From Nitrospiraceae bacterium (GTDB lineage Bacteria > Nitrospirota > Nitrospiria > Nitrospirales > Nitrospiraceae), in assembly GCA_005793285.1 (NCBI GenBank), contig SXPO01000206.1, positions 1 to 6,381 of the forward strand: a stretch of DNA of 6,381 nucleotides, in the 5' to 3' direction. The notes beneath the pieces were generated by a model. It had not been told where the DNA came from and ran no database searches. It saw only the letters and a program-made list of their open reading frames with translations. This document shows positions 1 to 5,884 of the stretch, one piece after another. The translations under genes were made by a program, and so were the position numbers. Every line of letters begins with the position of its first letter. Position 1 is the stretch's first letter.

Positions 1-1473
1 CATCACATCGAGATCACGATGATCGAACGGAACCAGCGCTTTGTGCCGGTCGTGAGGGAGGCCACGGTCATCGGCGTCATTACCAGGACAGACCTGCTGC
101 GGACCTTGCATGATGATGTGCTGAAGACTGCCAGGAAACGGACCATTCGCCCGAGTGAGTCGGGCAGCGAAATGGGCGGGCCACATCGTAACGTGAAAGG
201 ATTGCTCCAGCGCCGTCTGCCACGGGACCTGGTCACTTTGCTTGAAGAAGCGGGACGGTTGGCTGATCGTTCTGATATTGCGCTCTTTGTCGTCGGCGGT
301 TGTGTGAGGGATCTGTTCCTTGGCATCCAGAATTTAGACCTGGATCTGGTGGTGGAAGGGGATGGGATTGCCTATGCGCGCAAGCTTGGCGAGGCGCTGC
401 ATGCGCGGGTCAAGGTGCATGAGCGGTTCGGGACCGCGGTCCTCCTGTTGCCAGACGGGTTCACCCTCGATGTGGCCACCGCGAGGACAGAGTATTACGA
501 GTATCCTACGGCCCTCCCGACGGTGGATCAGAGTTCGATCAAGAAAGATCTCTACCGGCGTGATTTCACGATCAATGCGTTGGCTGTCCGGTTGAATGAA
601 AAGGGCTTCGGGGATGTGTTGGACTTCTACGGCGGGCAGCGAGATTTGAATGACAAGGTCGTGCGGGTGTTGCACGGGTTGAGTTTCGTTGAAGATCCGA
701 CCAGGGTATTTCGAGCCATTCGCTTCGAGCAGCGGTTTGGGTTTCATTTGGGCAGAGATACTGCGGCTCTGATCGCCGGGGCCGTGAAGATGAATTTGTT
801 TCATCGGCTATCCGGCCATCGTGTGCTGGAAGAGTTGAAGTTGCTACTGGGCGAGCGGGAGCCGAAACATGCGGTTCAGCGTTTGGCTGGTTTCGACCTG
901 CTGAAGTTTATCCATCCTAAGTTGGTTTGGACCAATCGGTTGAAGGCACTGTTGGATGCCATTGAGCAGGCTGTAGATTGGTATCAGCTGCTCTATCTCG
1001 ATCGGAAGATGGAGCTGTGGCTGGTCTATATGATGGGACTGTTGGAGGTCTTGCCGGAGCGAGCGGTGACGGAGGCGCTCAAACGATTTCCCTTCTCTGA
1101 ACCTGAAACCGTCAAGCTCAAAATGGCCCGCGCCGCTTGTCATGCCGTGATTCGCAGGCTTGGGGGTAAAACACTTCTCAAGCCGGCGGAGATCTATCAC
1201 CTGTTGTCCGGTCTGTCCGACGAAGGCCTACTCATTCTCATGGCCAAGAGCAAAGGCGATGTAGTGAAACGCCAGGTCTTAGCGTTCTTGACGACATATC
1301 AACAGGTCAAGCCAGTGTTGACCGGCGCCGATCTGAAGGCCATGGGGTTGAAACCAGGGCCGCGATTCAAATTGGTTCTCAATCGGTTACTCGATGCCAG
1401 GCTCAACGGCGACGTGAAGACAGAGGCGGAAGAGCGGGCAATCGTCTGTCATATCGCCAAGTGCTCCTCCTGA
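1..1473 (+). CDS. CBS-linked tRNA nucleotidyltransferase / poly(A) polymerase family protein (5' partial)
   Basis: This is a class II nucleotidyltransferase of the CCA-adding/poly(A) polymerase family, expected to add CMP and/or AMP to tRNA 3' ends in the cytoplasm. The reading frame is open from base 1, so the start lies outside the window. The first visible residues (VPVV...VIGVITRTDLL) are the end of a CBS domain. Residue numbers here count from the ATG at 19. The head domain has VVGGCVRDLFLG (91-102) and the metal-binding DxD at D107/D109. RRDFTINALA (180-189) and the base-selection motif EDPTRVFRAIRF (225-236) follow, then RVLEELKLLL (268-277). The rest is the helical neck/body, ending at a TGA at 1471. 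Some bacteria have long versions with DHH and CBS domains in front of the polymerase, and the CBS tail suggests that form. CCA-adding, A-adding and poly(A) activity cannot be told apart here. The ATG at 19 is internal to the CBS domain and is not the likely start. Confidence 0.92.
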   Translation, partial: HHIEITMIERNQRFVPVVREATVIGVITRTDLLRTLHDDVLKTARKRTIRPSESGSEMGGPHRNVKGLLQRRLPRDLVTLLEEAGRLADRSDIALFVVGGCVRDLFLGIQNLDLDLVVEGDGIAYARKLGEALHARVKVHERFGTAVLLLPDGFTLDVATARTEYYEYPTALPTVDQSSIKKDLYRRDFTINALAVRLNEKGFGDVLDFYGGQRDLNDKVVRVLHGLSFVEDPTRVFRAIRFEQRFGFHLGRDTAALIAGAVKMNLFHRLSGHRVLEELKLLLGEREPKHAVQRLAGFDLLKFIHPKLVWTNRLKALLDAIEQAVDWYQLLYLDRKMELWLVYMMGLLEVLPERAVTEALKRFPFSEPETVKLKMARAACHAVIRRLGGKTLLKPAEIYHLLSGLSDEGLLILMAKSKGDVVKRQVLAFLTTYQQVKPVLTGADLKAMGLKPGPRFKLVLNRLLDARLNGDVKTEAEERAIVCHIAKCSS

Positions 1474-1681
1474 AGCACACTCAATTCATCGGCATAATCC
1501 TGGCTGAGACTTCTTGTTCCTGCATTGCCTCCCCATTCACTCTCTCACCACAAGCCGCAGACGTTCTCTCTGCAAGCAATTGTAGAAATGTGCTTTTGAG
1601 GAGCCAGACCTCACACAGCATGATATCTATGAGTTTGAGGCAAATAGGTATCCTCAATGAACAGCTCGTTATTGCCGATAG
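1474..1681. other. Gene-free stretch after the nucleotidyltransferase
   Basis: I see no convincing coding frame, RNA gene or intrinsic terminator here. There is a 6-bp inverted repeat, TTGAGG (1635-1640) with CCTCAA (1652-1657), separated by 11 bases and with no T-run after it. GTTATTGC occurs twice, at 1668-1675 and 1685-1692, and overlaps a small dyad GATAG/CTATC (1677-1681 and 1692-1696). This may be the old upstream region of the nuoA-like remnant that follows, but no good sigma-70 promoter is visible. Confidence 0.4.
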
Positions 1682-1711
1682 TTAGTTATTGCTATCCTAG
1701 ATGACGCGATT

Positions 1712-1876
1712 TTGCAGATTGTTGTCTATGGGCTCTGTGTTGGCATGGTGATTGCTGTCATGCTGGGACTTCCACCCTTGCTTGGCGAACGTCACTGGAA
1801 AAGGTCCCATCGTCTCTCCGAAAGTGGGACAGCCATTCCCTATGAATGTGGTATTCGGCCGACAGGGAACGCGCAA
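1712..1876 (+). pseudogene. nuoA: Truncated NADH-quinone oxidoreductase subunit A (nuoA-like) remnant
   Basis: The frame reads as the N-terminal half of complex I subunit A, a small membrane protein of the proton-pumping NADH dehydrogenase. A hydrophobic first helix (VVYGLCVGMVIAVMLGLPPLLG) is followed by a basic loop and then IPYECGIRPTGNA. PYECG..P.G.A is the conserved subunit A signature just before its second helix. The family next has a stretch like RFSVRFYLVAMLFILFDIE. Here homology stops within a few bases of 1873-1876 and the frame continues into antisense transposase sequence. Only about 55 of roughly 120 residues remain, and the second and third helices are lost. The frame is open from 1682. 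TTG at 1712 is the only plausible start and has no good Shine-Dalgarno, so the 5' end may be damaged too. The family call comes from the motif read by eye. Confidence 0.68.
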
Positions 1877-2028
1877 GTCTCGGCGATCAGGCGCTGGGCG
1901 AGTGTGGCAGACTCCCGTGGCGCGAGTATCCAGCCCGTCACCTGGCGGCTGAAGATGTCGAGCATCACGTAGAGGTGGAAGTCGGTCCACTTTACGGGAC
2001 CCAAGAGTTTCGTGAGGTCCCATGACCA
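1873..2028 (-). mobile_element. IS3-family transposase fragment (start of the integrase core)
   Basis: On the minus strand this encodes about 52 residues: WSWDLTKLLGP, then KWTDFHLYVMLDIFSR, then VTGWILAPRESATLAQRLIAETC. This is typical of the beginning of the IS3-family OrfB integrase core (DDE, rve fold). The Asp in WSWDLT matches the first catalytic residue. The segment carrying the second Asp (usually H.DRGS) and the catalytic Glu is missing, because the sequence changes to the nuoA-like remnant right after ETC. The upstream helix-turn-helix orfA and N-terminal OrfB are also absent. A short methionine-started frame covers it (1840-2121), but both ends are unrelated sequence, so it is a dead relic. 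No terminal inverted repeats or target duplication were found. Confidence 0.8.
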
Positions 2029-2169
2029 CCCCCGATCTTCTTCCTTCATCTGGCAGTTGATGCATAAAACAAGATCTGACCCTATCTTCATGACATCCTG
2101 AGCGCACGAGGGGTTTGACAATAGTGGCTTCTTGCGTAGGAGCGTGAAAGGAGAAGAGCCTCAGACGGA
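2029..2169. other. Scar sequence between transposase relic and DUF6573-like gene
   Basis: No gene is visible in this stretch. At 2061-2083 the minus strand reads AGGGTCAGATCTTG followed by TTTTATGCA. From memory, similar GGTCAGrTCTTG strings occur beside REP-associated or IS200-type (Y1) transposase genes in many genomes, so this may be the end of a second element; that is weak evidence. A possible bulged hairpin pairs about 2125-2131 with 2153-2161 downstream of the DUF6573-like stop. It has a large loop and no T-run, so I do not call it a terminator. Confidence 0.3.
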
Positions 2170-2856
2170 TCAGTTCATCGGAACGATCGACGTCGCGACT
2201 TCGTTCGGCAGCAGCAGCGTGGCCATGGCCCGGTTTTCTTCGTCTGGCTGAATCAAGGCAAATAATGGCACTGGCTGCGGCACCGCACCCGGCGGTATGG
2301 CCAGCATGGCGGGAAAGTCGATCAACGGCGAGAGTGTGGTCTGGCCGGCCAGGCGGAGACGAAAGGCCATGAGCACGTCACGCACCCGTGCGCTCTTATC
2401 TTCCTCAGACATCGTGTCATGAGGGGCAATGCCCACCTCCCACAGTGGCTTCGTGATGGTGACGGGAAAGGTGAGGCCGAGCTTTTTAGCATCCGCAGTC
2501 ACGTCGATTAATGTACCGGCTTGAATGGCCTGCTGCCGGCTTTCACTCACCGGGCTGGCGGAGACCTGGTGCTTTATCTCTGGCAGTTCTTCTGATTTTT
2601 CAGCAAGTTCGAGCTTGATCCCCTCCGTCACCTGGATCGGAGCAGCCGTTTCATTCGTAGAGTCCCCATGCTCAACTGCTTGATTTGGTGCATGAATTGG
2701 CTCATCCGGCATTGCCGGCAATGCATGGATCAGCCCATCATAGACTTTCCTGGCGGAATCAGACCAGGCGGGATTGAATGGGCGGCCTGCAAAGGCTGCC
2801 TCGGCTGCTTTTCGCTCATCGTGAGAGAGTAGGCGTGGAGTCTGTGTCGTATCCAT
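2170..2856 (-). CDS. Hypothetical protein with C-terminal DUF6573-like region
   Basis: A 228-residue protein of unknown function in two parts. Residues 8-46 (LLSHDERKAAEAAF..., then RPFNPAWSDSARKVYDGLIHAL) form a compact, probably helical module. Residues 50-105 are a Pro/Glu-rich linker. Residues 107-220 contain GTLIDVTADAKKLGLTFPVTI, then RVRDVLMAFRLRL, then PVPLFALIQPDEENRAMATLLLPNE. This order resembles DUF6573 as I remember it: a 'G.L.DV...A...G...PV..T' start, an 'R..DVL' helix, and an end with a 'P.DE...T..LP.E' pattern. It has no signal peptide or membrane segment and is probably cytoplasmic. DUF6573 proteins are, to my knowledge, often linked to phage or plasmid genes and have no known activity. 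The ATG at 2856 has no Shine-Dalgarno; a promoter candidate places the transcript start almost at this ATG. The gene is divergent from the J-domain gene and borders the mobile-element scar. Confidence 0.85.
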   Translation of the reverse strand: MDTTQTPRLLSHDERKAAEAAFAGRPFNPAWSDSARKVYDGLIHALPAMPDEPIHAPNQAVEHGDSTNETAAPIQVTEGIKLELAEKSEELPEIKHQVSASPVSESRQQAIQAGTLIDVTADAKKLGLTFPVTITKPLWEVGIAPHDTMSEEDKSARVRDVLMAFRLRLAGQTTLSPLIDFPAMLAIPPGAVPQPVPLFALIQPDEENRAMATLLLPNEVATSIVPMN

Positions 2857-2862
2857 GGCCGG

Positions 2863-2890
2863 TAGATAAGCAGGGGGTTGTGCAAGTCAA
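2863..2890 (-). promoter_or_regulatory. Candidate promoter of the DUF6573-like gene
   Basis: On the minus strand TTGACT (2885-2890) is followed by a 16-base spacer and TATCTA (2863-2868). The -35 matches sigma-70 consensus at five of six positions; the -10 matches at only three. Six bases separate the -10 from the ATG, so transcription would begin at or next to the start codon, in line with the missing ribosome binding site. Confidence 0.4.
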
Positions 2891-2897
2891 GGGCTGC

Positions 2898-2938
2898 CTC
2901 ACATGATTCACCGGAGTATCTGGCAATCTCGATGTGAG
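2898..2938. promoter_or_regulatory. Imperfect 41-bp dyad between two divergent promoters (candidate operator)
   Basis: The outer arms CTCACAT (2898-2904) and ATGTGAG (2932-2938) are perfect inverted repeats. Inside them ATT (2906-2908) pairs with AAT (2925-2927), and CCGGA (2911-2915) pairs with TCTGG (2919-2923) through one G-T. All three sets share nearly the same centre, about 2917. The dyad lies between the -35 of the minus-strand gene and the promoter of the plus-strand gene, upstream of both predicted start sites. It would therefore act as DNA, for example as a regulator site. A single 7-bp repeat could arise by chance; the nested symmetry and position are what make it worth listing. 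Confidence 0.35.
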
Positions 2939-2960
2939 AGTGAAGGCCCTAGAACCCCCA

Positions 2961-2969
2961 TGCTATAGT
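2961..2969 (+). promoter_or_regulatory. Extended -10 promoter of the J-domain gene
   Basis: TGCTATAGT is an extended -10 element: TG, one base, then TATAGT, five of six to consensus. No good -35 lies 16-18 bases upstream, as is common with extended -10 promoters. Eight bases separate it from the ATG at 2978, so the mRNA would have almost no leader. The same ten bases, TGCTATAGTC, occur before the SDR gene on the minus strand. Confidence 0.5.
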
Positions 2970-2977
2970 CCATTCCC

Positions 2978-3616
2978 ATGGCGCAGATGGATTACTACCG
3001 AGTGTTGGGCGTCTCCCGCGAGGCGTCTGAGGAAGAGATTAAGAAGGCCTACCGGGCGCTTGTCTTTGAACACCATCCGGATAGAAATCCGGACAGCACA
3101 GAGGCCGAATCGAAAATTCGGGAGATCAATGCCGCCTATGAGATCGTTGGTGATGCTGAGAAACGTCGAAGCTACGACCGGCTCTTCTGGGCAGATGAAC
3201 CGCGAGCCGATGTTGTCGATCCAAGCGTTATTCTTGGTGAGATGGAGGCGAAGCTCTTCGATGAAGGGCGAAAAGAACTCTTTGCCGTCCTGATGAAGGA
3301 TGTGACGCGAGTGAAGGCCGAACTGAAGATCATCCGTGAACGGATCTTGGCGAAACAGGGCTACGATTCGTTCTTGGAATCCATCGTGGCCGCGCGCGCA
3401 GCAGAGATCATGGAGGACTTCGTGACGGACGACATGAACGGGCGAAAACAGCGTCTGGTCGAGGTTGCCACGGAGATGATGCTGTCACAGGGGGTGGCGA
3501 AGCGCAGCGATCAAGCCGGAGTGCGAACGCTCCGGCAACAGCTGGAGACAGCCTTTCGGAATGGCCGCATTCACGGCATCGCTTCGGCGCTGGAGCTGTT
3601 CTATGAAAGACGTTAG
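2978..3616 (+). CDS. Short J-domain (DnaJ-like) co-chaperone
   Basis: A 212-residue protein with an N-terminal J domain (about residues 4-70): [22 protein letters not shown], the HPD tripeptide at 33-35 that stimulates the Hsp70 (DnaK) ATPase, then [20 protein letters not shown]. There is no Gly/Phe-rich region, cysteine zinc-binding repeat or DnaJ C-terminal substrate domain, so it is not DnaJ itself. Residues 85-212 are mainly charged, probably helical, and unfamiliar to me; they presumably give client or site specificity. It lacks a signal peptide or membrane helix and should be cytoplasmic. The ATG at 2978 is favoured by the promoter 8 bases upstream; ATG at 2987 is an alternative just before the conserved DYY. 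Neither start has a Shine-Dalgarno. It is divergent from the DUF6573-like gene, and its TAG overlaps the TAA of the convergent amidohydrolase. Confidence 0.93.
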   Translation: MAQMDYYRVLGVSREASEEEIKKAYRALVFEHHPDRNPDSTEAESKIREINAAYEIVGDAEKRRSYDRLFWADEPRADVVDPSVILGEMEAKLFDEGRKELFAVLMKDVTRVKAELKIIRERILAKQGYDSFLESIVAARAAEIMEDFVTDDMNGRKQRLVEVATEMMLSQGVAKRSDQAGVRTLRQQLETAFRNGRIHGIASALELFYERR

Positions 3617-4821
3617 GCGTGAAAGAGAGGGCCTGCTACAAACTGTCCTGCCCGCATCACTCCCATGATCCGGCTGCGGTCGCGCAGAATCTCAATCCGT
3701 TTGAGCGGATTGCCGTCGATCAGGACCAAGTCGGCCTCCATTCCTTTAGCCAGCCTGCCCACTGAGGCCTGAATCCCGATAAGATCAGCGGCGGCGGATG
3801 TGGCGGCAACGATCGCATCCATTGCTGTCATGCCAAGCGCCACCATCCGTTCCAGCTCCTGCGCATTATCGCCATGGTAGTTGAACGGTGTTCCTGCATC
3901 CGTGCCCATGGCGATCAGGAGGCCCCGGCGATAGGCCTGCTTGAAGCTCACTTGATGGCGTTTTGTCATGGCCTTGGCCTTGTCGCGAGCGCTGTCAGGA
4001 ATGCCGCATCCCTGCCGGCAAGCCGCGGTGGTGGAAAGAGCCGATAGAGTCGGAACCATATAGACGCCGTTGGATTCAAACAAGCCGGCAGCTTCTTCAT
4101 CCAGCAATGTTGCATGTTCAATTGAATGGACGCCGGCGCGAATGGCTGGTTTCATGCCGGATGCGCCATGGGCATGGGCCGCAACCTTTCTACCGGCTCT
4201 GGTGGCTTCATCGACGGCTGCCTGCAATTCTTCGATCGTCATCTGGGCCTGGTCCGGTGAGGTGCCTGGCGTCAGGACGCCGCCTGACGCAATAACCTTG
4301 ATCACTTCCGCTCCTGCGGCAATCTGATCACGAACCGCAGTCCTCACCTGTTCGACTCCCGCCACTTCCCGGCCGATAAATCTAGCATGCCCGCCGACCA
4401 TACAAATGACCAGGCCGGCGCCGACAATACGGGGACCAGGCATCAGGCCTGCCTCGATGGCGCGCTTGAGCGCAAAGATCGAGTGGTCCCGCGAGCCAAC
4501 GTCGCGCACGGTGGTAAACCCGGCTTCGATCGTCGCCCGAGCGTGACCTGCCGACTTTAAGAGGGTATAGGCGGCTGGCTCCGATTCCAGGGCAGCAACC
4601 ACGTCCGGTTCTCCTCCCAGACACAAATGCACATGGCAGTCGATCAGGCCCGGCATGACGGTCAGCCCTCGGCCATCGAGGCGTGTGCAACCAGATGGGA
4701 TTCGGACCTCACGGCTAGGTCCGATAGCCGTAATCTTTGAGCCGCGAATGAGCAATGTGGCGCGATCGTCAACGCCTCCAATCCCATCGATGACACGGAT
4801 ATGTTGAATGGCAATGGTCAT
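3613..4821 (-). CDS. Metal-dependent amidohydrolase (imidazolonepropionase / Xaa-Pro dipeptidase-like)
   Basis: A 402-residue cytoplasmic hydrolase of the amidohydrolase superfamily (PF01979 type), which cleaves amide or other C-N bonds at a one- or two-metal centre. The metal ligands are visible: H63 and H65 in [10 protein letters not shown]175 in [10 protein letters not shown] (the usual carboxylated lysine position), H216/H218 in AAHAHG, H236 in SIEHATLL, and D308 in MGTDAGTP. The N-terminal strands and the C-terminal end ([19 protein letters not shown]) form the small beta sandwich typical of the group. The protein is most like the imidazolonepropionase-like/prolidase subgroup, whose members act on varied dipeptide or cyclic substrates. 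The substrate cannot be read from sequence, and no histidine-degradation genes lie nearby. The ATG at 4821 is well supported by AGAGGT five bases upstream. The 3' end overlaps the J-domain gene by four bases. Confidence 0.93.
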   Translation of the reverse strand: MTIAIQHIRVIDGIGGVDDRATLLIRGSKITAIGPSREVRIPSGCTRLDGRGLTVMPGLIDCHVHLCLGGEPDVVAALESEPAAYTLLKSAGHARATIEAGFTTVRDVGSRDHSIFALKRAIEAGLMPGPRIVGAGLVICMVGGHARFIGREVAGVEQVRTAVRDQIAAGAEVIKVIASGGVLTPGTSPDQAQMTIEELQAAVDEATRAGRKVAAHAHGASGMKPAIRAGVHSIEHATLLDEEAAGLFESNGVYMVPTLSALSTTAACRQGCGIPDSARDKAKAMTKRHQVSFKQAYRRGLLIAMGTDAGTPFNYHGDNAQELERMVALGMTAMDAIVAATSAAADLIGIQASVGRLAKGMEADLVLIDGNPLKRIEILRDRSRIMGVMRAGQFVAGPLFHA

Positions 4822-4826
4822 AACGT

Positions 4827-4850
4827 ACCTCTGTGCGCGCCGGTAGTATA
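4827..4850 (-). promoter_or_regulatory. Promoter -10 and Shine-Dalgarno of the amidohydrolase gene
   Basis: On the minus strand TATACT (4845-4850, five of six to the -10 consensus) precedes AGAGGT (4827-4832), which sits five bases before the ATG. No clear -35 is seen 16-18 bases upstream of the -10. The Shine-Dalgarno fixes the start codon. With a separate promoter candidate, the gene need not be co-transcribed with the SDR gene 196 bp upstream. The gap 4851-5017 shows no further gene or clear terminator. Confidence 0.5.
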
Positions 4851-5017
4851 AGCCAAGTCTACTCCAGGAGGCTATGTGCTAATGGCCGCATGACGCAGAT
4901 GGTCGGAGAAGAAATCCCCATGACCGCGCATGCGGTGAACAACTTGCTGGTGAGTCTGACTGTGATGGCATTGCTCAGGTAGAAACAGGATGGTGAAAAT
5001 GCCTTCCAGCGTTGTTC

Positions 5018-5809
5018 TCAGTTCGACGGTTGGATCAATCCCAGGCTTTCGTACAGATGCGGGTATTTGAGGACATACCCGAGCTCTGTTCGAAGCTTGG
5101 CATTGCTGATCTGTTTCCCTAGCGGTTGGTTCTCTGTTGCTGCTGAAGCGGTCACTCCCCATCGCTGTTGCGCGGTCATGCAAATCTCTTTCCACGTACG
5201 TGGCGTTCCGTCGCTGACGTTATAGGCCTCCCCGGACAGGCCTCGCTCTAATGCGGCAAGGCAGATTTCGGCCAAGTCTTCGACGTGAATCAGGTTGACG
5301 TATTTGCGTGAAGGACCAACGTGGCCCTGCTTGATCCAGTCGAGTGGATTACGGCCTGGTCCATAAATGCCTGCCACGCGTAGTACAACCGCGCCATGTT
5401 TCTCCCGCAAGTACTCTTCGCCCTGCACACGTAATTTACTGAGATCAATCGGCGCGGTTTCGTCTGTCCATGAGGTGGGATCAGTCTCCATCTGGCCGGC
5501 TCCATAGGCCGAGGTGCTGCCGAGCACCACGAGTCGGTGGGACTGCATACCGAGTCTCTTGGCAAATTCTTGAACGAGTTCTAACGGCTCGGCGGGAAAG
5601 CACCAGAGCAGATCGCTGTCCGGTGGAATGTTCTGCCAGGTTGTGCGGTCGCTGAGATCGAATCGCACTCGGCTGTTTGGCAACAGTGAGGCCAGGTGAT
5701 GGTCGGGATTGCGGCTGGTCGCCAGGACGCTGGCATACCGGCGCTCAGCAAGCGGAAGAACAAAGCGAGCGGTATAACCTGAACCAAGAATGACAAGAGA
5801 TGCAGACAA
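5018..5809 (-). CDS. Atypical SDR / NAD(P)-dependent epimerase-like protein (YeeZ-like)
   Basis: A 263-residue Rossmann-fold protein, probably a cytoplasmic NAD(P)-binding oxidoreductase or epimerase. Numbered from the TTG at 5809: SLVILGSGYTARFV (4-17) is the dinucleotide-binding loop, VVLGSTSAYG (94-103) is the strand with the usual Ser/Thr, and VVLRVAGIYGPGRNP (141-155) is the substrate-side motif of extended SDRs. NLIHVEDLAEICLAAL (172-187) and EAYNVSDG (194-201) follow. The normal YxxxK is not in its usual place (the YLREK at 133-137 lies too late), as in atypical SDRs, so catalysis is uncertain. The same frame runs up to an ATG at 5884, but the extra 25 residues precede the Rossmann fold and contain a strong extended -10. 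GGAG lies ten bases before TTG 5809, so I prefer that start. The gene is divergent from the RaiA/HPF gene. Confidence 0.85.
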   Translation of the reverse strand: MSASLVILGSGYTARFVLPLAERRYASVLATSRNPDHHLASLLPNSRVRFDLSDRTTWQNIPPDSDLLWCFPAEPLELVQEFAKRLGMQSHRLVVLGSTSAYGAGQMETDPTSWTDETAPIDLSKLRVQGEEYLREKHGAVVLRVAGIYGPGRNPLDWIKQGHVGPSRKYVNLIHVEDLAEICLAALERGLSGEAYNVSDGTPRTWKEICMTAQQRWGVTASAATENQPLGKQISNAKLRTELGYVLKYPHLYESLGLIQPSN

Positions 5810-5819
5810 GCTGAATCGG

Positions 5820-5840
5820 CTCCAAATGCTGACTATAGCA
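5820..5840 (-). promoter_or_regulatory. Extended -10 promoter and GGAG site of the SDR gene
   Basis: On the minus strand TGC (5838-5840) runs into TATAGT (5832-5837), an extended -10 identical over TGCTATAGTC to that of the J-domain gene. GGAG (5820-5823) lies downstream, ten bases before TTG 5809. The predicted transcript start falls between these two, so the longer start at 5884 would not be on this mRNA. Confidence 0.5.
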
Positions 5841-5884
5841 CAAGTGTCTAAAGCGAAGCCTGGTAGGCGCCGATAGGACATCAA

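Noticed and set aside
334..804. 156-residue minus-strand frame opposite the nucleotidyltransferase.
   Set aside because: It is a shadow of the conserved head domain on the plus strand.
1697..2107. 136-residue minus-strand frame through the scar region.
   Set aside because: It is an off-frame reading of the IS3 fragment and the antisense of the nuoA-like remnant; its composition is not protein-like.
2125..2161. Possible terminator hairpin downstream of the DUF6573-like gene.
   Set aside because: The stem is short and bulged, the loop is about 19 bases, and no T-run follows.
4924..4936. Small hairpin ACCGC/GCGGT in the gap between the SDR and amidohydrolase genes.
   Set aside because: It has only five pairs and no T-run on either strand, so it is within chance expectation.
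4890..4982. Short plus-strand frame MTQMVGEEIPMT... ending in a hydrophobic stretch, with AGGAGG at 4866-4871.
   Set aside because: The AGGAGG is about 18 bases from the ATG, too far, and nearer ATG/GTG codons lead to stops within a few codons. No family was recognised.
4872..5195. 107-residue minus-strand frame ending at 4872, histidine-rich at its C-terminus.
   Set aside because: It overlaps the SDR gene on the same strand in another frame for more than half its length and has no recognisable motif or ribosome binding site.
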